Shown here: positions 1 through 11,816 of the stretch, piece after piece
Layout of the letters: every line of letters starts with the position of its first letter
Numbering within the stretch: the first letter of the stretch is position 1
Assembly: GCA_019775845.1 (NCBI GenBank)
Contig: JADQAV010000047.1
Coordinates: forward strand, 186,001-250,000
DNA: 64,000 bases
Direction of reading: 5' to 3'
Origin: Myrmaecium sp. VS I D KN 1
Lineage: Eukaryota; Ascomycota; Dothideomycetes; Valsariales; Valsariaceae
Position numbers and translations under genes: made by a program
The notes under the pieces: generated by a model
The model's input: the letters and a program-made list of their open reading frames with translations, nothing else
Databases searched by the model: none
Told to the model about the DNA's origin: nothing

Positions 1-1141
1 AGCTAGTCATTTAGTATAGTTTAGGTACTTTGGATGGATGCGAGATAAAATGTTGCATTCCTTACTTGCTTAGTTACCTTGCTCTCTCTCTCACCCACTT
101 TCTCTATTTCTCTCTCTTGGACTCATTGGACTTGATGTGCGTGTGGGAGTGATATGTGCTATGCTACTGCATCTTTCCCTGCTTCACTCCCCTCCCTTAC
201 TCTATTGATGCAGGAAACATGACCGAGAACGGATCAGGGGAACGTTCAAGTTGTTGCGCATCTGCGGCGACGGAGTACGATCCTTCCTCTTTCCTCTTTC
301 CCTTTCTCGTTCCCCGTTTCCTTCAGCTCATCCTTCGTACCCTTTCTCCCATCCTTCTCTCCCATGCTTCTTTCTTCCATCCTTCTTTCTCCCATCCTTC
401 TTTCTCCCAACTCCCCCTCATTTCCCACCTCATTTTTTGAACGTTTTTTTCTATCAGTCTTTTGTTTATTCTTACTCGCTCACGCGGATCGATCCTCTCC
501 CCCGATCTCCTCTGATCTCGTCTCGACCCGTCTCGTCTCGTCTCGTTCGTCCGCCTTTCTTTGTCTTCCAATGATTGTATGGATGGATGGATGGATGGAT
601 AGACGGTATAAATGATATTGCATTAGGAGAGGGGAATGAGGAGGGAGAAGGAGGTAAGTTCGGTTTCAATTTCGGTTGCGGTTTCGGTCTACCCTGTTTT
701 AATTTCGTCAAGCTTCCTCCTCCTTCTGCTCGTCCTCCTCATCCTCCTTACTCCTCCTCGTCCTCCTCGTCCTCCTTACTCCTCCTCGTCCTCTTCGCTT
801 CCTGTTGTACTTCTGCATGGAATGTGGATGAAGATAGATATAGGAGGTTGGCTGGTTAGTTGGTACGGTTTAATTTGGTTTAGGTTTAGCTCACGCGTTG
901 GACCCGTACGCAGACAGTCAAAATAACCAAAGGAAGGAAGAATAAGGGATTCTGCATTCAAAGCGTGCTCTGGGTATAAACTAAGTAAAAGGGGGGAAGG
1001 AGCAGCAGAGAACGGAAAAGAAGAAAAGTAACAACGCAAGAAAGAATGAACCCCCAACTCTACAAGTGAAAAAACCAGCCTATCCATCCAAGATCTAACC
1101 AGCTATCCCTCATCCGCACGCAGTATACACACGCCCCAATA
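1..1141. other. Gene-free, pyrimidine-rich low-complexity stretch
   Basis: I see no supportable gene here; the open frames are short and follow base composition. About 290-560 is strongly CT-rich, with a loose 15-base repeat of the kind CCTTCTTTCTCCCAT near 364-410 and CTCGT pentamers near 520-545. Five GGAT units lie at 581-600, and TCC/TCG triplets fill about 715-790. The right part lies 3' of the thioredoxin gene and probably holds its 3' UTR. Confidence 0.6.
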
Positions 1142-1810
1142 TCATCGTCTCCCCGCCCCCGCCCCCGCCACCGCAAACGGACTCGCCTGCGCGCCCGCAT
1201 ACGCATCCAAGCTCAAGAGACTGGCAAAGTACAGACCAACGAAGCGGACGAGGGTGCCAAGGAGGCCGGTGCGGCGGAGGGCGAAGGCCCAGCCGCCCAG
1301 GCTGGGGGCGGGCGCGGCTCCCGTGCCCAGCACGTGTCCGCGGGATTGGAAGGCGGGGGTGGCAGCGGTGCCGGCACCGCTGCCGGCTTTGGCGCAGGCC
1401 TCCGTGACGGCGCTCCGGAGGGCGGAGGGGTTGGCGCCCCGGATGGTGGTGGCGACGGTGCGGTTGTGGAAGATGAGGAAGGTTGGCATGCTGTTTGTTT
1501 TTATTTTTGGTGCTGGTCAGCGACAGGGTTCGGCGTGAGGGATATCAGAAGGGGGGGATGGGGCCGGGTTCGAATGAACTTACGCGCTGACGCCGTACTG
1601 GCCCGCGATGTCCGGATGCGCGTCCACGTCGATCTTGACGAAGGCGACCTTCTTCGGCTTGGTGTGGGTGGCGGCGAGCTGCTCGAAGACGGGCGCGATG
1701 GCCTTGCAGGGCCCGCACCAGGTCGCGTGGAAGTCGGCCACGACGACGACGTGGGTCCCGAGCACGGTGTTGAGGTGGGTGGAGGAGGTGATGGCGATCG
1801 GGCCGGACAT
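1142..1810 (-). CDS. Thioredoxin-domain protein with hydrophobic C-terminal tail
   Basis: Two exons, 1810-1584 and 1490-1142, joined across a 93-nt GTAAGT...CAG intron, give a 191-residue protein. Residues 1-105 form a thioredoxin fold. The redox motif WCGPC is at 31-35, and the cis-proline loop MPTF at 77-80 is restored exactly by the splice. Thioredoxins reduce disulfides in target proteins. Classical ones end near residue 105-110. This protein continues with a Gly/Ala/Pro-rich linker, then a hydrophobic segment at about 151-171 (core [15 protein letters not shown]) and a short tail, which suggests a tail-anchored membrane form. The start at 1810 is chosen because the thioredoxin fold begins directly after it; an in-frame start at 1927 would add 39 low-complexity residues. 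The fold is certain; membrane attachment is inferred from hydrophobicity. Confidence 0.9.
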
Positions 1811-2316
1811 GGTGTGGTTTGGTGGTGGGAGTGGTGGTTGTTTGTTGGAGGACGAAGGGAAGGTAGGTGCGGAGATGTCGTCGGCGCGCGAGTGGGGTGT
1901 TGCTCTGTTTTCTCGGGGTGTCTTCACACAGAGAGGATGGTGAGGTGGTGAAGTCGTGACGAGGTCAGCAGCGTGAGGGAGGGTGGTTCGTTGAAGGTTG
2001 GCCCATGTGGAACCTTCGTGAGCTCAGCCCTACGCCAAGGAATCCGGGGAAAGGGCTTCGTTCTGTCTTCCCCGATCTCTCCGCAGCCTTGTCCAACTTT
2101 CTTTCTATCGGGCAGCTATCTGAAGACATTGACTTCATTATGTAGGGTGAATCGTATGGATCAGTGTTTGAGATTGGAGTAGCTGCACTATAGGCTTCGT
2201 ATCACGGTCTGATCGAGCCTTATATGAACCATGTCCCCACCACTGTCCTCACCAACGATTGCAGAACGAGTTGATAGAATTGGCAGATATGTATAATCAA
2301 ATTTGAATGAACTATC
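1811..2316. other. Intergenic region upstream of thioredoxin gene
   Basis: This probably holds the promoter and 5' leader of the thioredoxin gene and the left flank of the 5S gene. I see no further gene. Confidence 0.5.
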
Positions 2317-2435
2317 ACATACGGCCATAGGAGGTTGAGAACACGGAACCCCGTCCGCTCTTCCAAAGTTAAGCAACCTACCGGCAGATTAGTAGTTAAG
2401 TGGGTGACCATTAGCGAATCCCTGCTGCTGTATGT
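2317..2435 (+). rRNA. 5S ribosomal RNA
   Basis: This 119-nt sequence has the fungal 5S layout. The ends ACATAC and GTATGT pair as helix I. AGGTTG (about 2332-2337) and CAACCT (about 2374-2379) can pair as helix II. The conserved internal stretch with AGTAGTTAAGTGGG and GTGACC at about 2390-2410 corresponds to the internal pol III control region. The end CCTGCTGCTGTATGT and a following T run complete the gene. It stands alone rather than in an rDNA repeat, which is usual for dispersed 5S genes in Neurospora-like fungi. No base that breaks the main stems was noticed, so it is probably functional. Confidence 0.93.
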
Positions 2436-2439
2436 TTTT
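2435..2439 (+). terminator. Pol III T-run terminator of 5S gene
   Basis: Five T residues directly follow the 5S terminal stem, as expected for RNA polymerase III termination. Confidence 0.75.
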
Positions 2440-5400
2440 GCTTATGCTTTCTTTTTGCTTGTTTGTTCGCCGCTGTCTTTCATTCTGTATAAGTGCTGTT
2501 GCAAGTGGAAGAGGAGATGGTTATGCCCATTCACCGAGAGTGACTTTGGGCCATACATTTTTGGGGATAGTCAGGACTAAAGACCAAGTTGAAATATACG
2601 AGGCTGACTTATGACAATATTGAAGTGAGATGCGTCTGTATAGGACGATAAATGCATGAAGGAACAGTGGGACTAGTTTCTACCATTTCATCGAACTGGA
2701 ACCATCAGCGTTGATCCATTGACCTCCTTACCACAAAGCTTGAAGACGCCATCGCCTCACATGCGAAAGCAGGCTGTTGATGAAGGCTTCATACTGACAG
2801 GAGGACCTGAAGTGTAGCCAATATGAAATGGGATGAAGCCAGCAACAAGACAGTAGTAGAAGGGCCGTCAAACAGACCTGAAGCAGTAAGCGAGCGGATA
2901 ATCGCAATAAGACGAAGCTATCCCACTTCACCTCGCTTCCTAAAAAGATATCTAGCCCAATTGCCTATACATACCCGGCAATGGCGCAATGATATACGCG
3001 GGTCACCCCCTCGGGCGAATGGATGGAGTTGTGAACAGCCTGGTTTAGGGAAGGCGTCTCTTAGGCTCTGTGCAACAGTACAAAGCAGATGCAATCCGGC
3101 CTTGTGTCCGGCGAAACGTTTCATGTCGGAACAGACAGTAGACGTCGACCATCACGGTATCACAAGGGCTCGGGACTGATTCGGGATTCCAGCTTGGCCG
3201 CTTGCCGCCAGTCGTGGAGCGCGCCAGTGTGCCATGCGATATCTGGAATAGAGATAAAGGTTGGAGACACCGGAACGTGCAGCGCGAGCGCGACCGGTCC
3301 TTCACCGTCACTGCCATAAGAGATGAACAAATCACGTTCACCAGGAATACAAACGCTGGAGGCGGCGTACGAGTTATTGGTCGCAAGGCTAGCGGTTTTG
3401 CATGTGTAAACAGGCCCAAGGGAGTGGAAACGGATTACCAGTACGGAGTGAAGGCTGAGAGAGAACCGTTCAATTGAATCAGGACGACCGGTCAGTACAA
3501 CATTCTGACGGAATATGGAGTTCGTTGAAAATGGCAGGACAGATGCCACATGGGAGTGCAGAAGAGCGTGCACCGAAGATCCAAGGAGTCATGACCGAAA
3601 GGCGCTGTTAGAGGAGCGAGCATGAAGGCTGAGGTTATATCACGGCCAACAAATCTAGGGATGGCCTCGGAGAACGACATCGCCATGAAGTAGATTCTCT
3701 TTGTTTGTGGCTTTGCTGGTTCAGGCTGTTCAGGCTGTTCAGGTTCGATTGTTGCATGGACGGACCAATGCCGAGCAAAGAAAGTCTGACGCCGGTAGAC
3801 AGAACGTCCCCCAGATAAGGTCAGTCTAATCTGAAGTTAGTGAAGCAAATCTGGATGTAGCAACGAGGAGGAGACAGGCAAGGAATTCCTTCTCGATTCT
3901 GCGACGAATATGACGAGCTTGACGTTTCGGAGCCGAGCTCCACGCTTCCGGGAGTAGAAATGCGATTTCCCCGCATCCGCTAGAAACCGTGCTCTAGAAC
4001 AGTGCTGGAGAATTTGAGTTATGGGGAATTCTGCGGTGTCAACGAAAAAGAACCCTTTGTACTGTAATATTGCACTTTCCAAACATTCGTCCAAGCAAAC
4101 GTCACTGGAGGCGATAAAAGAGGGGTTTTGACAAGCCTCTATTCAGCGAAAGCAAAGCGAATCCTTTCAGGCACCGTGAAGCTGTGGATGTGTAGTACAG
4201 AAGCCAGGGCGATAGGCTCTGTATGCTCACATGTGTAGATGCGCAGCGGTTGTCAAAGGTAACCGGATAGCTTAGGCCAAGCTTTGCGATTATCGAAGCT
4301 AAGAAAGCTTGCTTATTTGAAACCTGGATGCGACCTGAGGGTCTCCTTGGCCGTTTCAGAGGTCAAACATAGTACCGAAGCCAAGATTGAAGGTAATGAG
4401 GTTGATTCGCCGGCCCGGATCCTTGTGTCAACCTAAAGGTCCAGAAGGCTAACTTAAATTCCCATTTCTCACAATTCCACGCCTCGAAACGAGGCCAGAT
4501 GCAGGGAGCACATGAAAGGTCCCAGGGGAACAGGTCATACGATCTCAACCTTTTCACATGCCAGACAGCCAAACAAGGCGGTATCATGCAGGATTGTCGT
4601 CTAGCCGCTGTGGATAGCTCGACTTGCTTCGCCTCAGCGAACCAAACATATCTTGTATCTCAACGAGGTCAGATAGCTCGAATCAAAGGCGAAGAACTTC
4701 TGGCTTTTGCAGTAGCTTAGCGGGTTTGAAGCAGAAGAAAGCTTCCGAACTACATATACAGTTCTCTGCGGAGTGTCAGCTTAAGGCCTCGCCAGGCCAT
4801 CAACCTTGACGACGAGGAGCATGTTGCATTGATGTCGATGTCCGCTGAGACAGAGCATCGTGCAGGATGGAGTGCGACTCTTCGACATTGTATCGAAATC
4901 GTCAGTCGTTGAGCGCACTAGGTCCTTCAAGAGTTGCGGGTTACCGAGGTCGGAGCATGCAAAGGACCATGGGGATGACTTTCCCCATGTGCTACACAGG
5001 GATCACTTTCCCCATATGCTGATGTTGTGTCATCCCTAAGCACATCTCGGACCGATCACGGAGCACAATCCGGACGTCTCAGTGATTGCCCTCGCGCTTT
5101 TGAGCAGGCGGAAGAGGGAGTTTCCGAGTGTCGGTTGCCTGCGCGGTGGAGAGGGCGAACAGCGCATCCCAGACATGGATACAAATTCGAGGAGGTTTGC
5201 AGCGGGATCCGAAGGGAAATCCCAGGGAGATTCACGCTGCAACCCGGCTTGACGGATCGATTATGCCGTTGCGATGGTCAATAGGGGCGGTCCAAGTCCC
5301 ATGATAGCGGAGTGGGCGGAGTGGATACGCTCGAGCCGGACATGAAGAGGAGCTGAACGGATGCCCGAGCAATGGCCGCGTGCAGCTGCTCGGCATCTGC

Positions 5401-7105
5401 CGCTTGTTCTCAACGATCATAGGAGTAGCATTATAGCAGGCATAAGCACACGCCCTGTAAGTTCACGAAGTGCAACAGCCTTGGAGAAGGAGGTCGAGAA
5501 AGGGTTGAAGTAGGAAAGCTTAGGAGGCGGCTAATCCGGCCTGGGCGTAGTCCAGGGCACTCCTCAAACAACAAGCGAGCTCCGCTGTCAAGCATCCACT
5601 GACAGCTGCCATATCCATCCACTCCACCCCACTTCCTGCGGGGCGATCCATCCACCATCCACCGCTGACCATCCCTATTCCAATCCCCATCGTCTCCTGT
5701 CCTGGCCCTCACTCCCCCCGAATCCTTGATTGCGGCAATGCCCCTTCACTGTGTGGCAAGCGTCTCCTTCGCGAGGCTCAGGCTCCGGCGCCCTGCTGTT
5801 ACCATGGCGTCGACGGCCATCCTGTTGTCCTTTCACCTTCTCAGCCATCAGTGTCCGCAACTTGATAGACACAAGAGACAAAGCACAGCCTCGTCTCCAG
5901 TGGTATCCTCTTCACTCGGTTCACGGAACCGATAGGTGGTTCGCTTGAAGTCTGAAGGACCCTGATTCCCACGGTGATCGCAGCGGGAGGGTCAACATCC
6001 ATAGCAGATAACTGCAACAAAAATCAGAGCTTCTCGCGTTCTTCCTCTTCTTCATTCTCCTGGCGTTGACTTGCAGTCTGCAGGTGCCGGTCGATGCCAA
6101 CGGCTTTAGTGCCAGATACGGATCGCGCCGTTACCCGGAAGCTCCCGAGGGCTCAGAAGGCGGCTCGTGGAGGAGCAAGGCAACCCTATTACGGAGTATG
6201 TCCGGCTCTCTCAGCGCTGATGATCTGCCACAGATGACCTTAGCAGCGGATTTCGAGTCCGTGCTACGACGGTCTCTTGTATCATCCGTAAGAATGTGAC
6301 GGCGTGTGGTGCAGCTAATGCCACTCTTCTCGAATCCGCCCAAACACCTTTCCCACCATTATCGTTCTAAGCAAATCACGAATGCTTAGCACGTGCAGCA
6401 AACAGGAGTATAGGCGTGCGTTTGAGAAGGAACATAGTTACTGCTTCAGTAGCAGTACTGGAACCATCTGAAGCTTTCCAGACACCCCTCTCGATTGCGC
6501 TAGACGAAGCTCATCACCCGCATTTGTCAAAGGCTTGTGAACGTCAAACATATGGCAGATGCTGAGGGCAAAGGCTAAATCCGTGGAGAGCTTCACTGTA
6601 GAACGTCCAGTCTGCAGGTTCCCCAGGTATCTGTCAGGACCTCCATGTGACCCCTCAAAGCTAGGGTCGTGTTTCGTAGTCCGACATGATCTAACACGAT
6701 CTAACAATATCTTGAAATAGCACACCTCCGGCTAGACTCGATGACCTGAACGAGCATACTGTGTACAAAGGGGGGAAGCTATCTTCCCTCTCTGCAGCAG
6801 AATGGGTTCGAAGGCGCTACCCTCTAAGTGGCTGGCTGCCTTTTTGAGAGTTGACCGGCGGGGCGACATGTTTGGGATCTGAGCCAGCCAAGTCTCACCA
6901 ACGGCTGAACCCAGCAGAGGGGTCTCTTAAGGCTTCGGGTATTATCGACCCCGAGAATGGCACATTTCACCTATTGTAGCCCTCTGGGCGGCGATGGCAA
7001 GGTTGTTTATATATCTACAGAAACATCCTACATCGGCTCCTCTATGAGCTGGCAGAGCCGTACGCCTTTAATACTGCATGAATCTCGTGGACCATAACCC
7101 TCTAG
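2440..7105. other. 4.7-kb region with no supportable gene
   Basis: Open frames reach at most about 137 codons and none shows a recognisable motif or a good splice-linked continuation. A short tandem of TTCAGGCTG lies near 3718-3745, and a small direct repeat around CTTTCCCCATATGCTG near 4975-5025. Base composition is not obviously AT-shifted, so strong repeat-induced point mutation is not evident. The rightmost part may hold the undetected 5' exons of the Uds1 gene. Confidence 0.5.
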
Positions 7106-7252
7106 TCCATCTACCACTACCAAGGTATCGGAAGGGGCATATCTAAGAACAACCAACTCAGGAGCTCGCAGGCATCGCGGCTGGCCATTGGTCTGAAGGA
7201 GCAGCAAGCGACGAGTCGAGAAACCCGACCGAGCGTACTAGCACGAGACCTT

Positions 7253-8937
7253 ATGTGTTCATCGACTTCTACGCGGTCAAGACCAGTACCAGAAAGCTCG
7301 GGGTCCTTATCTAGGGAACGGTCACTGACATCGCTGAGCGACACGGCCGCCTCCGACAATGTGCTCTTTCGGCAGAAGGGAAACTCAATACCGCGGCGAA
7401 GGAAAATAAGCGTACCGGACCTCACAAGCACAATGGCTACTGTGCACGAGGCAACCATTGACTCTCGTAAGTTTGGCAATTCTTGATTTGTGCCGGGTGC
7501 TAACTATGTTAGCTACGATACCTGGACGACCGCCATTACAAAAACGGTCACCAGATGATTTCGAGCGGGAGAGGTCGAACAGCGCGCCAGGTTTAGGCTG
7601 GCAGGCCAATCCGTTCGTGATGCCGGCCGTGACAGTGCCGGCAAAGCTGAATCTGGAACTACCAGTGAAGCCAGTCTCTCTTGATACGGTTAACCAGGAG
7701 CCCAGCGTTCCTCCTACAGAGGGCAGGCAGCTATCCCCTATCCTTAGCCCTGGTGCAATGGACAATAAGGAATCCTTGGGAGGGGAGATGGCATCAACAG
7801 CGGACGAAAAATTCGATATTCCTCCGCCTGTGCCACCAAAGTTGCCAACTTCCCAGGCTCGGTCCTCCCCAAAGCATCAATCTGCTCGCAAAGGAAGCAC
7901 TCAGCTACCTCCCGGGACGAGTGGCTCGAGTTCTTCAAGCAACGGGACAACAGCCAGTATCACGGAAAGCTCCTCGCCATCGCAACCACAGTTATGCAAT
8001 CCTGCAACCAAACCGTGTAGCACGACGGTAGCGAGTGATACGGATGGCTCAAGATGCGGCGGAAAACTGTGTTGGCTCAAGGGCCACTGTCGAAATCGAT
8101 CCGACACCTCGGTGATGGAGAGAGGAAGGCCGAAGACAAAGGGGGCTTCAAGGGGGCGAAGCAGGACCTGTTCTGAAGCGGACTGCGACAGAGAGATGCG
8201 GCCCGATAATTGGAGCCTACCAACCGGCATGCGGCCAGCGGAGGCGTCCACGGCTATGGATGGCACAGAGCTGGAGTATTTGCGGAAACAGGCAGTTCTC
8301 CAGGCCGAGAAGTATGAGATTCTGAGCAGATCAACAGTCAAGAGTCTTTCTAGGGTAAGATACCTCCCCATTCCAATGATAGGATGGTTACTGACTGACC
8401 AAAAACCAGGAACTACGCGCCCTGGACGAGCGGTGCGAATACCTCCGCAAGACGCACAAATCCCTGCGCGCGGGGCGGCACAAGCTCCACGGCCGGATGG
8501 TCGCGTACCTGAAACGCGGCGAGTCGCTGATCTTCTCGCGCGAGAGCATCCTCAAGCTGGAGGAGGCCATCCTCGAGCTCGACCGGTCCATCGACGAGTT
8601 CATCGTGAAGCTGGAGCAGTCGGAGAACCGCCGGCTGCGGGTGCGGCAGAAGCTGCTGGAGCACGTCGCCGCGGCCATGGTCCCGGCCAGCGGAAACCAT
8701 CATCCGAATAAGCAACAGCAGCAGCAGCATTACCCAGCGCCGGCTGCGCGTACGGCGGAGGCGACGATGGCGACGCCACCGCGCAGCCCGGTCCAGCCGG
8801 ATAGCCCGGTGGTGGTGCGCGAGGAGAAGCAGCACCAGGCGGGAGCGGAGACGATTCGTATATATGCCGACGGCCACGTGCTCAGCTTGTTTTCTGATAT
8901 CGAGACGGCCATCGGGCGGATGTGCGAGGCGTGCTAG
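7253..8937 (+). CDS. Uds1 (up-regulated during septation) domain protein
   Basis: Exons 7253-7466, 7513-8354 and 8410-8937 join in frame (introns of 46 and 55 nt) to give at least 527 residues. The first junction creates IDSPTIPGRPP, a segment I recall from this family. The N-terminal 320 residues are Ser/Pro-rich and disordered. From about residue 321, TELEYLRKQAVLQAEKYEIL begins the helical Uds1 domain, continuing through LDERCEYLRKTH and SRESILKLEEA to RVRQKLLEHVAAA. A short poly-Gln and a Pro-rich tail follow. Family members are linked to septation and cytokinesis; the molecular activity is unknown. The 5' end is uncertain: the frame is open leftwards to 7106 without an ATG, so an upstream exon is likely and 7253 is only the first visible ATG. 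Confidence 0.82.
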
Positions 8938-9577
8938 GTATGATTCGATTGGATGACCTTGTCCACCACCGCTGCCATCATCCACCACGAAAGAGGTTGC
9001 TTCTTGCATCTCTCCGGCTCTCATCTTCAGTCCCGGCCCTCTTTGTTGTCAGGGGACATGCCCGTCCTGCCCCCTTTCCGTCTGCTTTTGTGTTTGTCTA
9101 TCGCTCCCATTTTTAGAGTGAACTGGGGGCGTACGTTCATCTTGGGTAAGTGTCGGATGAGGAGATACTTGAGTCTCGGATTACCTGCGAAGTCGACGGC
9201 GCTGTTTGATGACGCGAGAATGCTTTCTTCCTCTTATTTCCTTCCTTTATTCTTTATTTTTCCATTTGGGTGTGTGTTAGAGAGGGAAAAGGTTCTTGGG
9301 ATATAGTAGGCTACTACTTAGGATGTGTTTATCATCCATCAGATACGATTCTTAGATCGGAAGGGGGAGGGAAGCCAAGGGACGCAGAAACGGAGGTCGA
9401 TAGAGGGGAATTAAGGAGGTCTTTGAGTTCTAAAAGACGAACTCTTCCAAAACAAATGAATATACGGTCTAATACATCTCCCACATTTCCAGACACCCTC
9501 TTTTTTTCTCTCTCTCTCTTCCCGCTCTTGACGAACTCGCTCGCTCGCTCGCTCACTTATTCCATTGATCCACGCAC
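8938..9577. other. Convergent intergenic region
   Basis: This lies between the 3' ends of the Uds1 gene (+) and the Rab geranylgeranyltransferase gene (-) and should contain both 3' UTRs. It is T/C-rich, with CTCG repeats near 9535-9553. No gene is seen. Confidence 0.6.
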
Positions 9578-11004
9578 TCACCCCTCCAGCCCCAACTTCC
9601 GCCCCCAATCCTCCCAGCGACCCCGACGCAAGGGATCCAGCCGACGCAGGCGCGCGAGCCAGTCGCGCATCTCCACGGGGTCCAGGTGGCGCGCGGCCTC
9701 AACCGGGTCGGCGGCGTGCCAGTCCTCGGCGATGCGGAGGAGGGCCTGGACGAGCCACTTGCAGTCGTCGGTGTCATTGAGGACGTCGCGGATCCAGGCG
9801 AGCTCGGCGGCGTAGCGGGCGGCGCGCTCGGCGGGGGCGAGGTCGAGGACCAGGCGGTCGTGCTGGTTGGTGTTGGCGTCGGACGTGGGTCGGACGGTGG
9901 CGAGAAGGAAGTCGTGGTAGAACCAGAGGCTTTGGTCCCAAGGGTCGGTGCCGAGGGCGTTGGCGACGAGGTCGAACTCGGCGGCGAGGCGGGCGCGGCG
10001 CTCGTCGGGGGTGGCCCGGCGCCGGCGGAGGAGCTGGGGGAGTAGCTTGGAGCGTTGGTGCCAGGCGCTGTAGTTGGAGAGGTTGAGCCGGACGTGGTGG
10101 TCGGTGTAGGCGGTTTCTTGGGCGAGCAGGTCGGCGTCGTGCGGGTTTTCTTTGGTGCTTGGGGGGAGGGCGGGGGGTTGGGTGTCCGGCTGGGCTGGGG
10201 GGGCGTGTTCGTCCGCTGTGGCCGAGTCGCCTTCGAGGGCGGTCAGCGCGGCCACGATGATGCGGCGGTAAGACCAGCCGTGGAAGTTGCGCGCGTCGCG
10301 GGCGAGCATCTTGGAGTCGAGGGTGAGCTCGGTGCGCCAGAGGGGGGCGGCGTCGGCGGCTGGCAGCCGCGCTGAGGCCGTCTGCAGCAGCCACAGCCGG
10401 TGGTTCCAGATCCAGTAGCACTTGGGGTACTGCATCAGCAGTGGGAGGAGGAACTCGAGGTCCGCGTTGATGAGGTCGAGGAGTCGGTCGACATAGGCTC
10501 GTTGGGGGAAGGGGGCTTCATCGGGAGCTGTGTTGCTGGTGTCGGTGGTCGTAGTGGAGGCGGCGCTGCTGGAGGGGGGATCAGGGAAGATGTGCAGCAG
10601 GATCTCTCGCCGGTGGTTCCAGATGGTGTAGAACTCCGGGTTTTGACGCAGCAGTTTGGTGTTCAAGGTGAGGGTTTCGGTGCTGAAGTCTTGGGCTTTT
10701 CGCTGTGCAAGCAGGATAGGTTTCCGGCGGCGTCAGCTCGATGCGGAGAGGGGCCACGTAATGGATGGCGGAAGAGAGGCGAGGGGGGCGTGTACATACC
10801 CGAGAAAGCACTTGAGCGACCAGGTTTCTGTACTGCTCGATCTTTTGGACCTCCTTCTTGCGCCCTTCCTCAGTCCGTTCGGCGACGGCGGTGCGTGGTA
10901 CTCCGTGCTGGAACGGCGGAGAGAGAGGTCAACTCGATGCGGAAGAGAGGATGGGTGGGCTGTTGTATAGCCATGGTGGAGAGTGATGGACGTACGCTTG
11001 CCAT
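9578..11004 (-). CDS. bet4: Rab geranylgeranyltransferase alpha subunit
   Basis: Exons 11004-10996 (only MAS), 10907-10800 and 10702-9578, all phase 0, give 413 residues. The N terminus HGVPRT...KIEQYRNLVAQVLSR is typical of the family. Five PFTA helical repeats follow, each with the Trp/Arg signature: NPEFYTIWNHRREIL, YPKCYWIWNHRLWLL, RNFHGWSYRRIIV, SNYSAWHQRSKLL and DQSLWFYHDFLL. With the beta subunit Bet2 and Rab escort protein, the enzyme attaches geranylgeranyl groups to C-terminal cysteines of Rab/Ypt GTPases, which membrane traffic requires. A Thr/Ser/Ala-rich insert after the first repeat and an Ala/Pro/Gln-rich insert between repeats three and four are species-specific. The nine-base first exon is inferred from a good GTACGT donor and a matching CAG acceptor. 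The identity rests on the repeats. Confidence 0.93.
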
Positions 11005-11816
11005 GGAGATGAGGTGGTGAGGTGGAGAATGTTGTGAGGCGTACTTCGGTATGTATGTCGTCTGGAGTAATAAGGTACTAGTATGGAGTATGGGAGAGAG
11101 GGGAGGAGGGGTGGAATCGCAACCAAAGTCCGTAATCTCCGGCTCCTCTCTCACGAGGGCTCTCCAGATATTTGCGCCTCAGGCCATCAACATCGACCTC
11201 CTTCCCTCTCAACTCCTTCCTTTTGTTGTAGATGGAATGGAACGTACCTACTCCGTTCCGCAGGTCCTCGGGAACACCCGACCGACAGTATAACTGACGA
11301 CGGCTTCTGCCTTCCAGGCTGCTCTCTGTCTTCCATCCGCCACCCCATTCTTGCTTGCCATCATCATTATAAGTACTAACCAAGCAGCACCCCCCCATCC
11401 CCCCGTCACCAGCATCGCCATCATCAACTCCATCGCGGCGTCCAGTGCAGCCTCCAAGCAGTGCCGCACCCGTCCATCACCCCATGGATGCCTCATTTTG
11501 GCATCCCCTTCTCCCTGTTGTCCTGGCCCTCTTGTTCGATCATCTGCTCTCCCCGTCCTCGTTCCCTCTCTCGCACATCTTCCTCCTTCTCGACCTCTTC
11601 TTTCTCGCTCTCCTAGTTCTATGTCCTCGTCTTTCGGTCTGAGACGCCTCTCGTTACAATTCAAGACCTTTACTCCTTCGCTCCGGCCTGCTCGAAGTCG
11701 TGGTCTGCGGCGTAAGAACTTAACCGCCCTTCGCTGCCTTACGGGGCCACTCCCCGCCACGGCCTCAACGACCGGCGGAGTCCTCGAGGCGCCCTTCATC
11801 TTCCAGCGCCCCGGCC
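11005..11816. other. Divergent promoter region, bet4 / ama1-like
   Basis: An 812-bp spacer between two divergent start codons. It is CT-rich on the + strand. It contains upstream ATGs relative to the ama1-like gene, one of which (11351) opens a frame running past the main start. No separate gene is called. Confidence 0.5.

Noticed and set aside
1334-1951. 205-codon plus-strand frame
   Set aside because: Antisense shadow of the thioredoxin gene; its Gly/Asp/Val richness reflects the GC-rich opposite strand.
3160-3573. 137-codon minus-strand frame
   Set aside because: Starts on a non-ATG codon, has no motif, and the overlapping frame upstream cannot be joined to it by clear splice signals.
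2440-7105. Suspected RIP-mutated transposon remains
   Set aside because: Base composition is near even and no repeated or transposase-like text was found.
9774-10421. 215-codon minus-strand frame rich in Arg and Pro
   Set aside because: Frame-shifted shadow of the Rab geranylgeranyltransferase exon.
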